A stretch of DNA of 5,244 bases from an uncultured Clostridia bacterium (GTDB lineage: Bacteria; Bacillota_A; Clostridia; TANB77; CAG-508): the NCBI GenBank assembly GCA_944393295.1, contig CALXZR010000018.1, positions 1 through 5,244 of the forward strand, read 5' to 3'. Shown here one piece after another: positions 1 through 5,244 of the stretch. Within the stretch, counting starts at the first letter, position 1; each line of letters starts with the position of its first letter. The position numbers and the translations under genes are program-made. The notes under the pieces are model-generated. The model made no database searches. It was not told the DNA's origin and saw only the letters and a list, made by a program, of their open reading frames with translations.

Positions 1-151
1 TTATATTTTTGAGGATGAAGAAGTATCAGAAGTAAAATATGTACATTTTAAAGATTTAGAAAAAATGGTGAAAGAAAAAGTAGAAGGGTTACTATTACAT
101 GATGAAGAATATAAGAAATTATTTAAATACATTAGAGACAATTTTATATAA
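1..151 (+). CDS. Nudix hydrolase, C-terminal end only (5' end outside window)
   Basis: The frame starting at base 2 is open from the window edge to a TAA at 149-151 and gives 49 residues. They include EVSEVKYVHFKDLEKM, then LLLHDEEYKKLFKYI. An E-x-x-E-V-x-x-V-x-(F/W)-V-x-(F/L)-x-D/E-L pattern followed by a C-terminal 'H-x-x-E-Y-x-K-L-F-x-Y-I' helix is typical of the end of Nudix hydrolases, including the IPP-isomerase-like/YfcD-like group. The Nudix box itself lies upstream of the window, so catalytic residues cannot be checked and the substrate is unknown. The following HAD gene begins 18 bases after the stop, so the two are probably co-transcribed. The family call rests only on this tail and is therefore moderate. 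Confidence 0.6.
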   Translation, partial: YIFEDEEVSEVKYVHFKDLEKMVKEKVEGLLLHDEEYKKLFKYIRDNFI

Positions 152-156
152 AAGAA

Positions 157-161
157 AGAGG
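157..161 (+). promoter_or_regulatory. Ribosome binding site deciding the start of the first HAD gene
   Basis: AGAGG lies 8 bases before the ATG at 170 but only 2 bases before the in-frame ATG at 164. The spacing favours 170. That start also gives the N-terminus MIKNIIFD, which matches MIRNIIFD and MIKAIFID of the other two HAD proteins in the window. Confidence 0.6.
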
Positions 162-169
162 AAATGGAA

Positions 170-763
170 ATGATAAAAAATATTATATTTGACATCGGAG
201 GAATAATTTTAGAGTGGGGAAATAACCCCTTAATAGAATTATTAAATAAAACAGACTATGAAGTAAATAAAATATGTAAAATAATATATGGAGATAGCAG
301 ATTTAAAGAATGTATATTAGGAAATCTATCTCAATTTGAATATATGAAACAACTTATGAATGAAAATCCTGTATATTCTTATGATATTGAAAAAATATTA
401 TCAGAAAAATATCAGGAAAAAGCACTACCAGTAATCAAAGAAAATTTAGAAAAAATATACGAACTAAAAAATAAAGAATATAAAATATATTTCCTTTCAA
501 ATATAACAGATGTATCGTACAACTATTTAAATGATAAACTTAATATATTAGATATGGTAGATGGAGGAGTTTATTCTTATAAAGAACATCTAAAAAAACC
601 AAGCAAAGAGATTTTTGATACATTAATTAAAAGATTTGATTTAAATAAAGAAGAAACAATATTTTTTGATGATAGCCAAAAGAATGTTAAGGCAGGAAAT
701 GAATATGGAATAAAGAGTTATGTTTTTAAATCTATAAAGGATATAACTGCATTAGAACTTTAA
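170..763 (+). CDS. HAD-superfamily phosphatase, YihX-like (HAD subfamily IA)
   Basis: A 197-residue cytoplasmic hydrolase, about the size of E. coli YihX, a sugar-phosphate phosphatase of the HAD superfamily. Motif I is IIFDIGGIIL with the nucleophile Asp8. Motif II is YFLSN with Ser110. Motif III is HLKKP with Lys143. Motif IV is FFDDSQKNVKAGNEYGI with Asp167-Asp168, very close to the YihX pattern FFDD-x3-N. The helical cap lies between motifs I and II (about residues 15-90), as in subfamily IA. The second Asp of the usual DxD is Gly10, as in the DLGN version of YihX. The likely reaction is dephosphorylation of a small phosphorylated metabolite; the substrate is not evident. An alternative ATG at 164 would add two residues. 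It follows the Nudix tail closely and is followed by a decayed remnant. The family is secure, the substrate is not. Confidence 0.88.
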   Translation: MIKNIIFDIGGIILEWGNNPLIELLNKTDYEVNKICKIIYGDSRFKECILGNLSQFEYMKQLMNENPVYSYDIEKILSEKYQEKALPVIKENLEKIYELKNKEYKIYFLSNITDVSYNYLNDKLNILDMVDGGVYSYKEHLKKPSKEIFDTLIKRFDLNKEETIFFDDSQKNVKAGNEYGIKSYVFKSIKDITALEL

Positions 764-765
764 AA

Positions 766-896
766 ATGGAAGAAAAATATGATAGATTAAGATTAAATAA
801 TTTCAAAAATAAAGAATTTGAAAATATAAAAAAACAGATTGAAATAATACAGGAGACGGTAGTAGTATAGATTAATTAGCAAACCAATTGGAATAG
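766..896 (+). pseudogene. Probable 3' remnant of an unidentified gene
   Basis: The 142-base gap after the HAD stop is not filled by an intact gene, but it looks coding. One frame runs from ATG 766 to TAG 868-870 (34 codons) and includes NKEFENIKKQIEIIQ. From about base 852 a second frame reads GDGSSID, hits TAA at 873-875, then reads LANQLE before TAG 894-896. Joined across one lost base near 851 and one nonsense change at 873 (for example GAA to TAA), the two frames make a plausible protein tail, IEIIQ-GDGSSID-x-LANQLE. There is no Shine-Dalgarno site before ATG 766, so a functional 34-residue peptide is less likely than a decayed C-terminus. I do not recognise the parent family. The reading is inferred from composition and the frame join, so confidence is modest. 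Confidence 0.4.
839..868 (+). promoter_or_regulatory. Possible sigma-A promoter for the oxidoreductase operon
   Basis: TTGAAA at 839-844 (5 of 6 to TTGACA) is followed after 18 bases by TAGTAT at 863-868 (4 of 6 to TATAAT). Transcription would begin near 875, about 20 bases before the AGGAG at 895-899 that serves the ATG at 906. In a sequence this AT-rich such matches are common by chance, so this is only a candidate. Confidence 0.25.
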
Positions 897-905
897 GAGT
901 AAAAA

Positions 906-1478
906 ATGAAAGTTTTAATATTAAGTTTTAGCAACAATCAAGTAAATGAAGATAGTTTTATACCTAATAAAATAGGATTAACTTTTTCTTGTGTAGAAGA
1001 GTGTGAGAAAAAATTAAAAAAATTAGGTTATGAAGTAGAGCATATTTGTATTAATAGAAAGAATATTCAAAAGTGTTTGGCTTGTGGAAAAAGAGGTTGG
1101 GGTATATGCTTAGATAAGCATATATGTATCCAAAAAGATGATTTTAATGTGATTTATAAACATATGGGAAAATTTGATTATTATATATTTATTACTCCAG
1201 TTTATTTTCATGAAATGAGTGAGTCAGCAAAAACATTTTTTGATAGATTAAAAAGATGTGATGCATTTAATGATAAATCAAAAATAAAAGGAAAGAAAAT
1301 AGTTTGTATTGCTTGTACAGGGGGAAGTGGTAGTGGAACAGAAGAAACACTAAAAGCATTTGATACATTAAATTATCTTTTAGAAACGAAAATGTATGCA
1401 AGAATACCTGTAACAAAAGCAAATTTTGAAAAGCAAAAAGAAGTTATAAGTAAAGCAATGAAATTGGAGGAAAATTAA
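906..1478 (+). CDS. Flavodoxin-fold NAD(P)H-dependent oxidoreductase (FMN reductase-like)
   Basis: A 190-residue protein of the NADPH-dependent FMN reductase/flavodoxin-like superfamily, predicted to bind FMN and reduce small molecules in the cytoplasm. It opens with the beta strand MKVLILSFS. The core signature is YYIFITPVYFHEMSESAKTFFDRL at about residues 92-115, matching the family pattern 'PVYF-x2-(M/V)-S-x2-(L/A)-K-x-(F/L)-x-DR'. A third strand, KIVCIACTGGSGSG, lies at 131-144. The loop after strand 1 reads SFSNNQVNEDS instead of the common GSPR-x2-G-N-T, so phosphate contacts differ. Cys57, Cys60, Cys68 and Cys74 precede a KDDF, recalling the 'C-x2-C...C-x3-DDM' region of iron-sulfur flavoproteins with unusual spacing. 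The start is supported by AGGAG at 895-899, 6 bases before the ATG. It ends 1 base before the DUF5680 gene, so the two are almost certainly co-translated. Physiological substrate unknown. Confidence 0.82.
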   Translation: MKVLILSFSNNQVNEDSFIPNKIGLTFSCVEECEKKLKKLGYEVEHICINRKNIQKCLACGKRGWGICLDKHICIQKDDFNVIYKHMGKFDYYIFITPVYFHEMSESAKTFFDRLKRCDAFNDKSKIKGKKIVCIACTGGSGSGTEETLKAFDTLNYLLETKMYARIPVTKANFEKQKEVISKAMKLEEN

Positions 1479-1479
1479 T

Positions 1480-1971
1480 ATGGAGAATATTGTAAATGAT
1501 ACATTTATTGATTTTTTAATAAAGGCAAAGAAATCGACTTATGCTAATAGCACAATAGAAAAAGCAAAGTCAAGCAGAGTAGGTTCATCAGATTATCATT
1601 ATGAAGAAAAAATAGATAACAAAAAGTACATTTATCATGATACATATTTTGGTGGTACTAAATTTATAGGAGAAGAAATTGTATATTGTGACAGTAAAAA
1701 ACCCATATGGGGAATGAATTATTATGGAGTTACATTTGACGATACACTAAGAGAAGAAACAATGGATAATGCATTAAGACCAGCACTTATGAAAGTTGGA
1801 GAAGATAAAAATGTTATTCCTGTTAGAGGGATAAGTAAATTAAAAAACAATGGTTATATATATACATTTAAAACTACAGGAACAATAGAAAATTTTGATG
1901 GAATAGAACAAATATATAAAGAAGATAATTTAATTTATGAACTTCATTGTTCTGGAGGATTAATAAAATAA
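1480..1971 (+). CDS. DUF5680 domain-containing protein
   Basis: A 163-residue soluble protein with no signal peptide or membrane segment. I recognise the DUF5680 pattern along its whole length: FLIKAKKSTYA (12-22), SSRVGSSDYHYEE (31-43), HDTYFGGTKFIGEEIVY (53-69), PIWGMNYYG (75-83), PVRG (114-117), GIEQIY (141-146) and YELHCSGGLI (153-162). The function of DUF5680 is not known. The domain occurs alone, as here, or after an XRE-type helix-turn-helix domain, which suggests a sensing or binding role, but that is inference. GGAGG at 1466-1470 lies 9 bases before the ATG, inside the end of the oxidoreductase gene, with a one-base gap between the genes. The next gene's Shine-Dalgarno site directly follows its stop. 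Family call good, function open. Confidence 0.8.
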   Translation: MENIVNDTFIDFLIKAKKSTYANSTIEKAKSSRVGSSDYHYEEKIDNKKYIYHDTYFGGTKFIGEEIVYCDSKKPIWGMNYYGVTFDDTLREETMDNALRPALMKVGEDKNVIPVRGISKLKNNGYIYTFKTTGTIENFDGIEQIYKEDNLIYELHCSGGLIK

Positions 1972-1975
1972 AGGG

Positions 1976-1980
1976 AGGAG
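1976..1980 (+). promoter_or_regulatory. Ribosome binding site deciding the GTG start of the HD-domain gene
   Basis: A strong AGGAG (within GGGAGGAG, 1973-1980) lies 5 bases before the GTG at 1986. The longer frame from ATG 1947 would overlap the DUF5680 gene by 25 bases, would place this site inside the coding region, and would add a 13-residue lead (MFWRINKIKGGVI) that does not look like part of the family. GTG 1986 is preferred. Confidence 0.75.
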
Positions 1981-1985
1981 TTATT

Positions 1986-2759
1986 GTGGACTTTGAATTA
2001 GCCAAAAAAACTTTTCAAGAATATTTAAAAAACTATAATACAAATGATGGGAGTATATCACTAAAAATAAAACATACTTATGAAGTTGTTAAAAAGAGTG
2101 AATATATAGCAAATGGATTAAAGTTGGATAAAGAAAATATAGAATTAGCAAAGATAATAGCATTATTACATGATATAGGAAGATTTGAACAAATAAAAGG
2201 ATTTAAAGAATTTGATGACACAAAGATAGAACATGCAGAATTTGGAGTAAAAGTGTTATTCAAAGATAATTTAATAAGAAAATTTATAAAAGAAGAAAAA
2301 TATGATAATATAATTCAAAAAGCAATATATAATCATAATAAATATAAAATAGAAGAAAATTTAAATGATATTGAATTATTGCATTGCAAAATAATAAGAG
2401 ATTCAGATAAACTTGACAATTTTAGAGTAAAACAAGAAGATAAATTTGAAGATATGTTTCCAAAGATATATAATAGTGAAACTATCAATTATGAAAATAT
2501 AAGCATAAAAGTATATAAAGATTTTATGCAACATAAATGTATAAAATTAGAGGATAGAAAAACAATAATTGATTATTGGGTTTGTGTTATTGCATTTATA
2601 TTTGATTTGAATTTCAATATATCTTTACAATATGTAAAAGAGAATAAATATATAGATATATTAATAGATAGAATAAAATACAAAAACGACAGCACAAAAC
2701 AAAAGATGGATGATATAAGAAAATGTGCAAAAGAATATATAGATGATAAATGTAATTAA
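1986..2759 (+). CDS. HD-domain phosphohydrolase
   Basis: A 257-residue predicted metal-dependent phosphohydrolase of the HD superfamily. The metal-binding pattern is visible: His30 in KIKHTYEVV, the His62-Asp63 pair in ALLHDIGRFEQ, His83 in KIEHAEFG, His117 in IYNHNKY, and Asp139 in IIRDSDKLDNFRV. The run LLHDIGRFEQ...HAEFG...NHNKY...RD(S/A)DKLD belongs to the bacterial stand-alone HD group often annotated simply as 'HD domain-containing protein'. Substrates of this group are generally nucleotides or other phosphate esters, but none can be named here. The C-terminal third (after about residue 150) is helical and less conserved. No GGDEF, PAS or other sensory domain is attached. It follows the DUF5680 gene by 14 bases and precedes the Nudix gene by 17 bases, consistent with one operon. 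Start at GTG 1986 chosen from the Shine-Dalgarno position. Confidence 0.85.
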   Translation: MDFELAKKTFQEYLKNYNTNDGSISLKIKHTYEVVKKSEYIANGLKLDKENIELAKIIALLHDIGRFEQIKGFKEFDDTKIEHAEFGVKVLFKDNLIRKFIKEEKYDNIIQKAIYNHNKYKIEENLNDIELLHCKIIRDSDKLDNFRVKQEDKFEDMFPKIYNSETINYENISIKVYKDFMQHKCIKLEDRKTIIDYWVCVIAFIFDLNFNISLQYVKENKYIDILIDRIKYKNDSTKQKMDDIRKCAKEYIDDKCN

Positions 2760-2766
2760 AATCAAT

Positions 2767-2770
2767 GGAG
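2767..2770 (+). promoter_or_regulatory. Ribosome binding site deciding the start of the Nudix gene
   Basis: GGAG, extended as GGAGAG to 2772, lies 6 bases before the in-frame ATG at 2777. The upstream ATG at 2765 has no purine-rich site at a usable distance, only AT-rich sequence, and it overlaps this site. The protein is therefore read from 2777, without a four-residue MERI extension. Confidence 0.55.
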
Positions 2771-2776
2771 AGAATT

Positions 2777-3529
2777 ATGCTATATAAAATTGAAAATAAA
2801 AAAATACAAGTAATACTAAAAAATGAAATTATAGAATTACCAAGTAAATTGAAAGAAAAAATAAATAAAAATTTTGAAAATATGAAAAAAACAGGGGCAA
2901 ATATATGGAATGGAGAAGTAATTTGTGTTTCAAAATGCAATATAGAAGATGATGAAGTAGAAATAATTTGTAAAAAATCAAATTATGCTCATTATCTATA
3001 TGGAGAAAGAATAGGTTGTCCGAAAGGGTATGAATGCAAAAATTTGAGTGCAGGTTGTTTGCTAGAAACAATAGATGGATATTATATAGTAGGAGAATTA
3101 GATGACAACACATCTTATCCAGCTATGTTACAAGTAACAGGGGGTGGAATTGACAAAAAAGATATAGTTGGAGAAAATATAGAAATAGAGCAAACAATAT
3201 TAAGAGAAGCAAGAGAAGAATTGAATGTAGATTTAAGTGATGAAAAAAATATTTTATATAATAAAATAAGTTATATGTATGTCACAGAAGATAATGAGCA
3301 ATCAGGAGTTCAATTATTTTCAAAGGCTAAAACTAAAATGACAGCAAAAGAAATAAGAAAATATTTTGAAAGTTATTATAAATATTTAAAAGAAAATAAT
3401 TTAGAGATAGAATTCGGAAAATTGCATTTTTTAAAAAAAGAAAAGGCAATAGAAGAGTTAAAAGAATTAAATAATCCAAAAAGAAATTATTTAGTACCAT
3501 TATTGCAAATAGATATGAAAGGAAAATAA
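2777..3529 (+). CDS. Nudix hydrolase
   Basis: A 250-residue protein with a central Nudix domain, predicted to cleave a nucleoside diphosphate linked to another moiety, with Mg2+ or Mn2+. The Nudix core is LQVTGGGID (118-126) followed by the catalytic helix REAREELNVDL from Arg143, giving the metal-binding glutamates Glu144, Glu147 and Glu148. The usual final Gly of REUXEEXGU is Asn150. The segment between GGG and the RE is about five residues longer than the G-x5-E-x7-RE consensus. About 95 residues precede the domain, and a helical tail ending in NYLVPLLQIDMKG follows. This N-terminal extension with a G-YYIVGELDD strand makes it longer than minimal Nudix enzymes such as MutT (about 130 residues). 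It lies 17 bases after the HD gene and 1 base before the second YihX-like gene. Substrate unknown. Confidence 0.85.
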   Translation: MLYKIENKKIQVILKNEIIELPSKLKEKINKNFENMKKTGANIWNGEVICVSKCNIEDDEVEIICKKSNYAHYLYGERIGCPKGYECKNLSAGCLLETIDGYYIVGELDDNTSYPAMLQVTGGGIDKKDIVGENIEIEQTILREAREELNVDLSDEKNILYNKISYMYVTEDNEQSGVQLFSKAKTKMTAKEIRKYFESYYKYLKENNLEIEFGKLHFLKKEKAIEELKELNNPKRNYLVPLLQIDMKGK

Positions 3530-3530
3530 A

Positions 3531-4148
3531 ATGATAAGAAATATAATTTTTGATTTAGGAAATGTGATTATAAATTATAATCAAAAACAAATAATTAATA
3601 ATTTTACTAAAAAAGAAGAAGAAATAAAATACATATATGATGAAATTTTTAATGCCCCAGAATGGGAGTTAATGGATTTAGGAGATATTACTAATGATGA
3701 AGCAATAGAAATAATAAATAAAAGAAATGAATTTAAATATCAAAAATTAACAGAGAATTTTTTACATGAATGGTATAAAAAGCAATTAATTAATAGAGAT
3801 ATTGTAGAAATAGCGAAGTTATTAAAGAAAAGTGGATACAAATTGTTTGTCTTGTCAAATATGGCTAATCTAACATATGAGTACTTTAAGAATGACGAAT
3901 TTTTTTCATTATGTACAGGGATTATTATATCAGCACATGAACATTTGATAAAGCCAGATGAAAAAGTATTTAGATTGCTTTTAGATAGATATAAACTAAA
4001 TGCAGAAGAATGTTTATTTATAGATGATGATCCATCAGAAGAAAACTATAAAACAGCTAATAAAATGGGGATAAAAGGTAGAAGAATTGTACCAAACCAA
4101 GCAAAAGATGTTAAAAAATTGTTACTAGAATTTGAAGTAGAAATATAA
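3531..4148 (+). CDS. HAD-superfamily phosphatase, YihX-like (HAD subfamily IA), second copy
   Basis: A 205-residue cytoplasmic HAD hydrolase, closer to E. coli YihX in motif I than the first copy. Motif I is IIFDLGNVIINYN with nucleophile Asp8, motif II is LFVLSN with Ser109, motif III is HLIKPDEKVF with Lys141, and motif IV is LFIDDDPSEENYKTANKMGI with Asp165-Asp166. The cap helices occupy about residues 15-85, with the conserved-type 'W-x-x-M-D-x-G-x-I' segment near 45-53. The second motif I Asp is Gly10, as in YihX. It shares fold and motif layout with the protein at 170-763 but differs widely in the cap, so the two probably act on different substrates and are not a recent duplication. AAAGGA at 3518-3523 provides the Shine-Dalgarno site. 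The start is one base after the Nudix stop. It is probably the last gene of this operon, since a 98-base spacer follows. Confidence 0.88.
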   Translation: MIRNIIFDLGNVIINYNQKQIINNFTKKEEEIKYIYDEIFNAPEWELMDLGDITNDEAIEIINKRNEFKYQKLTENFLHEWYKKQLINRDIVEIAKLLKKSGYKLFVLSNMANLTYEYFKNDEFFSLCTGIIISAHEHLIKPDEKVFRLLLDRYKLNAEECLFIDDDPSEENYKTANKMGIKGRRIVPNQAKDVKKLLLEFEVEI

Positions 4149-4174
4149 ATTAAATAATAAAAATAAATATCTTT

Positions 4175-4203
4175 TCTGTCATAAATATGCGATTTATAAC
4201 AGA
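4175..4203. promoter_or_regulatory. Inverted repeat, 12-base arms, in the leader of the Cof-type gene; possible operator
   Basis: TCTGTCATAAAT (4175-4186) and ATTTATAACAGA (4192-4203) are inverted copies with 11 of 12 positions matching (mismatch C4180/A4198) around the 5-base centre ATGCG. The + strand is not followed by a T run, and the - strand continues AAAAGATATTTATT, which is a poor U-tract, so a rho-independent terminator is unlikely in either direction. TATAAC at 4195-4200 resembles a -10 box, with TTTTCT at 4172-4177 as a poor -35 at 17 bases. A dyad overlapping a promoter suits a dimeric repressor site. The repeat is seen directly; the operator role is inference. Confidence 0.5.
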
Positions 4204-4246
4204 GTATAGCAAATAAAAAAAGATACAAAAAAAGGAGTTAAAATTC

Positions 4247-5056
4247 ATGATAAAAGCAATATTTATAGACATTGATGGAACATTAAGAGATAGCAATAGA
4301 AATTTGTCAGCAAAAACAATAGAAACAATAAAAAAAGTTAGTGAAAAAGGAATATTAGTTATATTGTGTTCTGGAAGACCAAGAAAATATATAGAGCAAA
4401 TAAGTAGAGAATGTTTTGCAAGTAAATATATTATTACATCAAGTGGTGGAAACATATATGATTATGAGCAAGACAAAATTTTATATGTTAATGAAATGAA
4501 TAAAGAAGCTATAATAAAATTATATGAAATTGCTAATCCAGAAGATGTAAGATTTATTATGAATGTTGGAGAAGGAAGAGCCGTAAATAAAGTAAAACAT
4601 CTAGATCAAGAAAAGAAATTAGAAGAAGATATAAGAAAATTTGTATATAAAAATGATGTTGTTCAATGTACTATTGCAGATAGCGATTTTGATAAAATAA
4701 AAAATTTAATACCTAAAATTGAAGAAGTAGAAAATGTAGAAATAAAAAATAGGCATAAAAGTTTATTAGATGCAAAATTTAAGGATGATAAAACTATATT
4801 TTGCGATATTGCAAATATAGATTCTAATAAAGGAAATGCAGTAAAAAAATTGTTAGAAATTTTAAAAATAAAGAAAGAAGAAACGATTGCAATTGGTGAT
4901 GATGTAAATGATTTATCAATGTTTGAACAAGTAGGATATAAAGTAGCTGTAAGTAATGCTATTGATATTGTTAAAGAAAAAACTGATGAAATTACATTAT
5001 CAAATGATGAAGATGGTGTTGCAGTATTTTTAAATAAATTACTAGAAAATTATTGA
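4247..5056 (+). CDS. Cof-type HAD-IIB family phosphatase
   Basis: A 269-residue cytoplasmic phosphatase, typical length for the Cof/YidA/YbiV group that dephosphorylates sugar phosphates, FMN-like or pyridoxal-phosphate-like metabolites. Motif I is FIDIDGTL with Asp8 and Asp10, both intact. Motif II is VILCSGRP with Ser42. Motif III is NKGNAVKKLL with Lys195. Motif IV is IAIGDDVNDLSMF with Asp218, Asp219 and the Asn221-Asp222 of the GDxxND signature. The C2-type cap lies between motifs II and III, about residues 75-185. The ending, AVSNA...TDEITLSNDEDGVAVFLNKLL, is the standard Cof-type C-terminus ('T-x-x-N-x-x-DGVA'). AAAGGAG at 4231-4237 lies 9 bases before the ATG. The gene follows a spacer with a strong dyad, so it may have its own promoter. 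It is followed 18 bases later by an NTF2-like gene. Substrate cannot be assigned. Confidence 0.92.
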   Translation: MIKAIFIDIDGTLRDSNRNLSAKTIETIKKVSEKGILVILCSGRPRKYIEQISRECFASKYIITSSGGNIYDYEQDKILYVNEMNKEAIIKLYEIANPEDVRFIMNVGEGRAVNKVKHLDQEKKLEEDIRKFVYKNDVVQCTIADSDFDKIKNLIPKIEEVENVEIKNRHKSLLDAKFKDDKTIFCDIANIDSNKGNAVKKLLEILKIKKEETIAIGDDVNDLSMFEQVGYKVAVSNAIDIVKEKTDEITLSNDEDGVAVFLNKLLENY

Positions 5057-5074
5057 GTGAAAGGAACTAATTAT

Positions 5075-5244
5075 ATGAATATAGAATTTGTTAATGATTG
5101 GTTAAATAAACTAAAAAAATATTGGTTTAATAAAGATATAGATAAAGCAGTTGCTTTATTCAATAAAACTACTTTTTATCAAGAAACACCATTTATGAAA
5201 CCTTATACAACTATTGAAGAAATTAATCAAGAATGGCAACATGT
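5075..5244 (+). CDS. NTF2/SnoaL-like family protein, N-terminal part (3' end outside window)
   Basis: From ATG 5075 the frame stays open to the window edge, giving 56 complete codons. The text has WLNKLKKYWFNKDIDKAVALF at about residues 9-29, then FYQETPF at 34-40, PYTTIEEI at 43-50 and QEWQH at the end. An N-terminal helix with 'D-x-x-K-A-V-x-L-F', a turn and a strand with 'Y-x-E-T-P-F', then 'T-x-x-E-I-x-x-x-W', fits the start of small nuclear-transport-factor-2-like (SnoaL-like) proteins of about 110-130 residues. Members are cone-shaped barrels with varied roles: small enzymes, ligand binders or proteins of unknown function. AAAGGA at 5060-5065 lies 9 bases before the ATG. It sits 18 bases after the Cof-type gene, so co-transcription is likely. 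Family call is moderate because half the protein is missing. Confidence 0.65.
   Translation, partial: MNIEFVNDWLNKLKKYWFNKDIDKAVALFNKTTFYQETPFMKPYTTIEEINQEWQH

Noticed and set aside
1947..1985. Upstream extension of the HD-domain protein from ATG 1947
   Set aside because: It would overlap the DUF5680 gene by 25 bases and bury a strong GGGAGGAG inside the coding region. GTG 1986 has ideal spacing.
1986..2759. HD-domain gene as part of a cyclic-oligonucleotide or dGTPase-type anti-phage defence system
   Set aside because: There is no nucleotidyltransferase, effector or other defence gene nearby, and the HD protein resembles the ordinary stand-alone metabolic group.
2614..2940. Minus-strand open frame of 108 codons, hydrophobic, like a small membrane protein
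   Set aside because: It overlaps two well-supported + strand genes, and the phenylalanine/isoleucine/leucine-rich text is what the complement of AT-rich lysine/asparagine-rich coding sequence always gives. The same applies to the other minus-strand frames at 1-195, 2078-2263, 2829-3113, 4046-4228 and 4150-4455.
4175..4203. Inverted repeat as a rho-independent terminator of the operon ending at 4148
   Set aside because: The stem is AT-rich and is not followed by a T run on the + strand; on the - strand the flank is mixed A/T. An operator or other cis element fits better.
1..5244. Integron-like or phage-borne cassette array
   Set aside because: Most gene gaps are 1 to 18 bases, leaving no room for attC-like recombination sites, and no integrase, transposase or phage structural gene is present.
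1..5244. Alternative genetic code (TGA as Trp) suggested by the extreme AT content
   Set aside because: The Cof-type gene ends at TGA 5054-5056 exactly at the family's normal C-terminus, and tryptophans in the genes are encoded by TGG.

Overview
The window comes from a very AT-rich, low-GC Gram-positive genome, most likely a Clostridia/Bacilli-type Firmicute of the kind common in gut and anaerobic habitats. The reasons are the AT-saturated codons (arginine almost always AGA), strong purine-rich Shine-Dalgarno sites (AGGAG, GGAGG, AAAGGAG), one-directional tightly packed genes, and protein families typical of those genomes. TGA is used as a stop at the end of the Cof-type gene, so the standard bacterial code applies and a mycoplasma-type code is unlikely. 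The exact genus cannot be read from the sequence.

Layout, all on the + strand: (1) the C-terminal end of a Nudix-type hydrolase, 1-151; (2) a YihX-like HAD phosphatase, 170-763; (3) a 142-base gap that appears to hold the decayed 3' end of an unidentified gene and possibly a promoter; (4) a flavodoxin-fold NAD(P)H-dependent oxidoreductase, 906-1478; (5) a DUF5680 protein, 1480-1971; (6) an HD-domain phosphohydrolase, 1986-2759 (GTG start); (7) a 250-residue Nudix hydrolase, 2777-3529; (8) a second YihX-like HAD phosphatase, 3531-4148; (9) a 98-base spacer carrying a strong inverted repeat; (10) a Cof-type HAD-IIB phosphatase, 4247-5056; (11) the start of an NTF2/SnoaL-like protein, 5075 to the window end.

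Genes 4 to 8 are separated by only 1 to 17 bases and read as one transcription unit. Gene 10 may begin a second unit, because the inverted repeat lies in its leader. The common theme is small soluble enzymes that hydrolyse phosphate or diphosphate bonds (two Nudix, three HAD, one HD), with a small flavoprotein and two small proteins of unclear role. This resembles the house-cleaning or detoxification arrays found in accessory parts of clostridial genomes. No substrate can be assigned from sequence, and the genes need not share a pathway.

I found no transposase, integrase, CRISPR array, tRNA, rRNA, toxin-antitoxin pair or recognisable defence system. The points most worth a second look are the gene remnant after the first HAD gene, the 12-base-arm dyad before the Cof-type gene, and the replaced second aspartate in both YihX-like phosphatases. 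Three gene starts are placed inside the longest open frames because of Shine-Dalgarno position.
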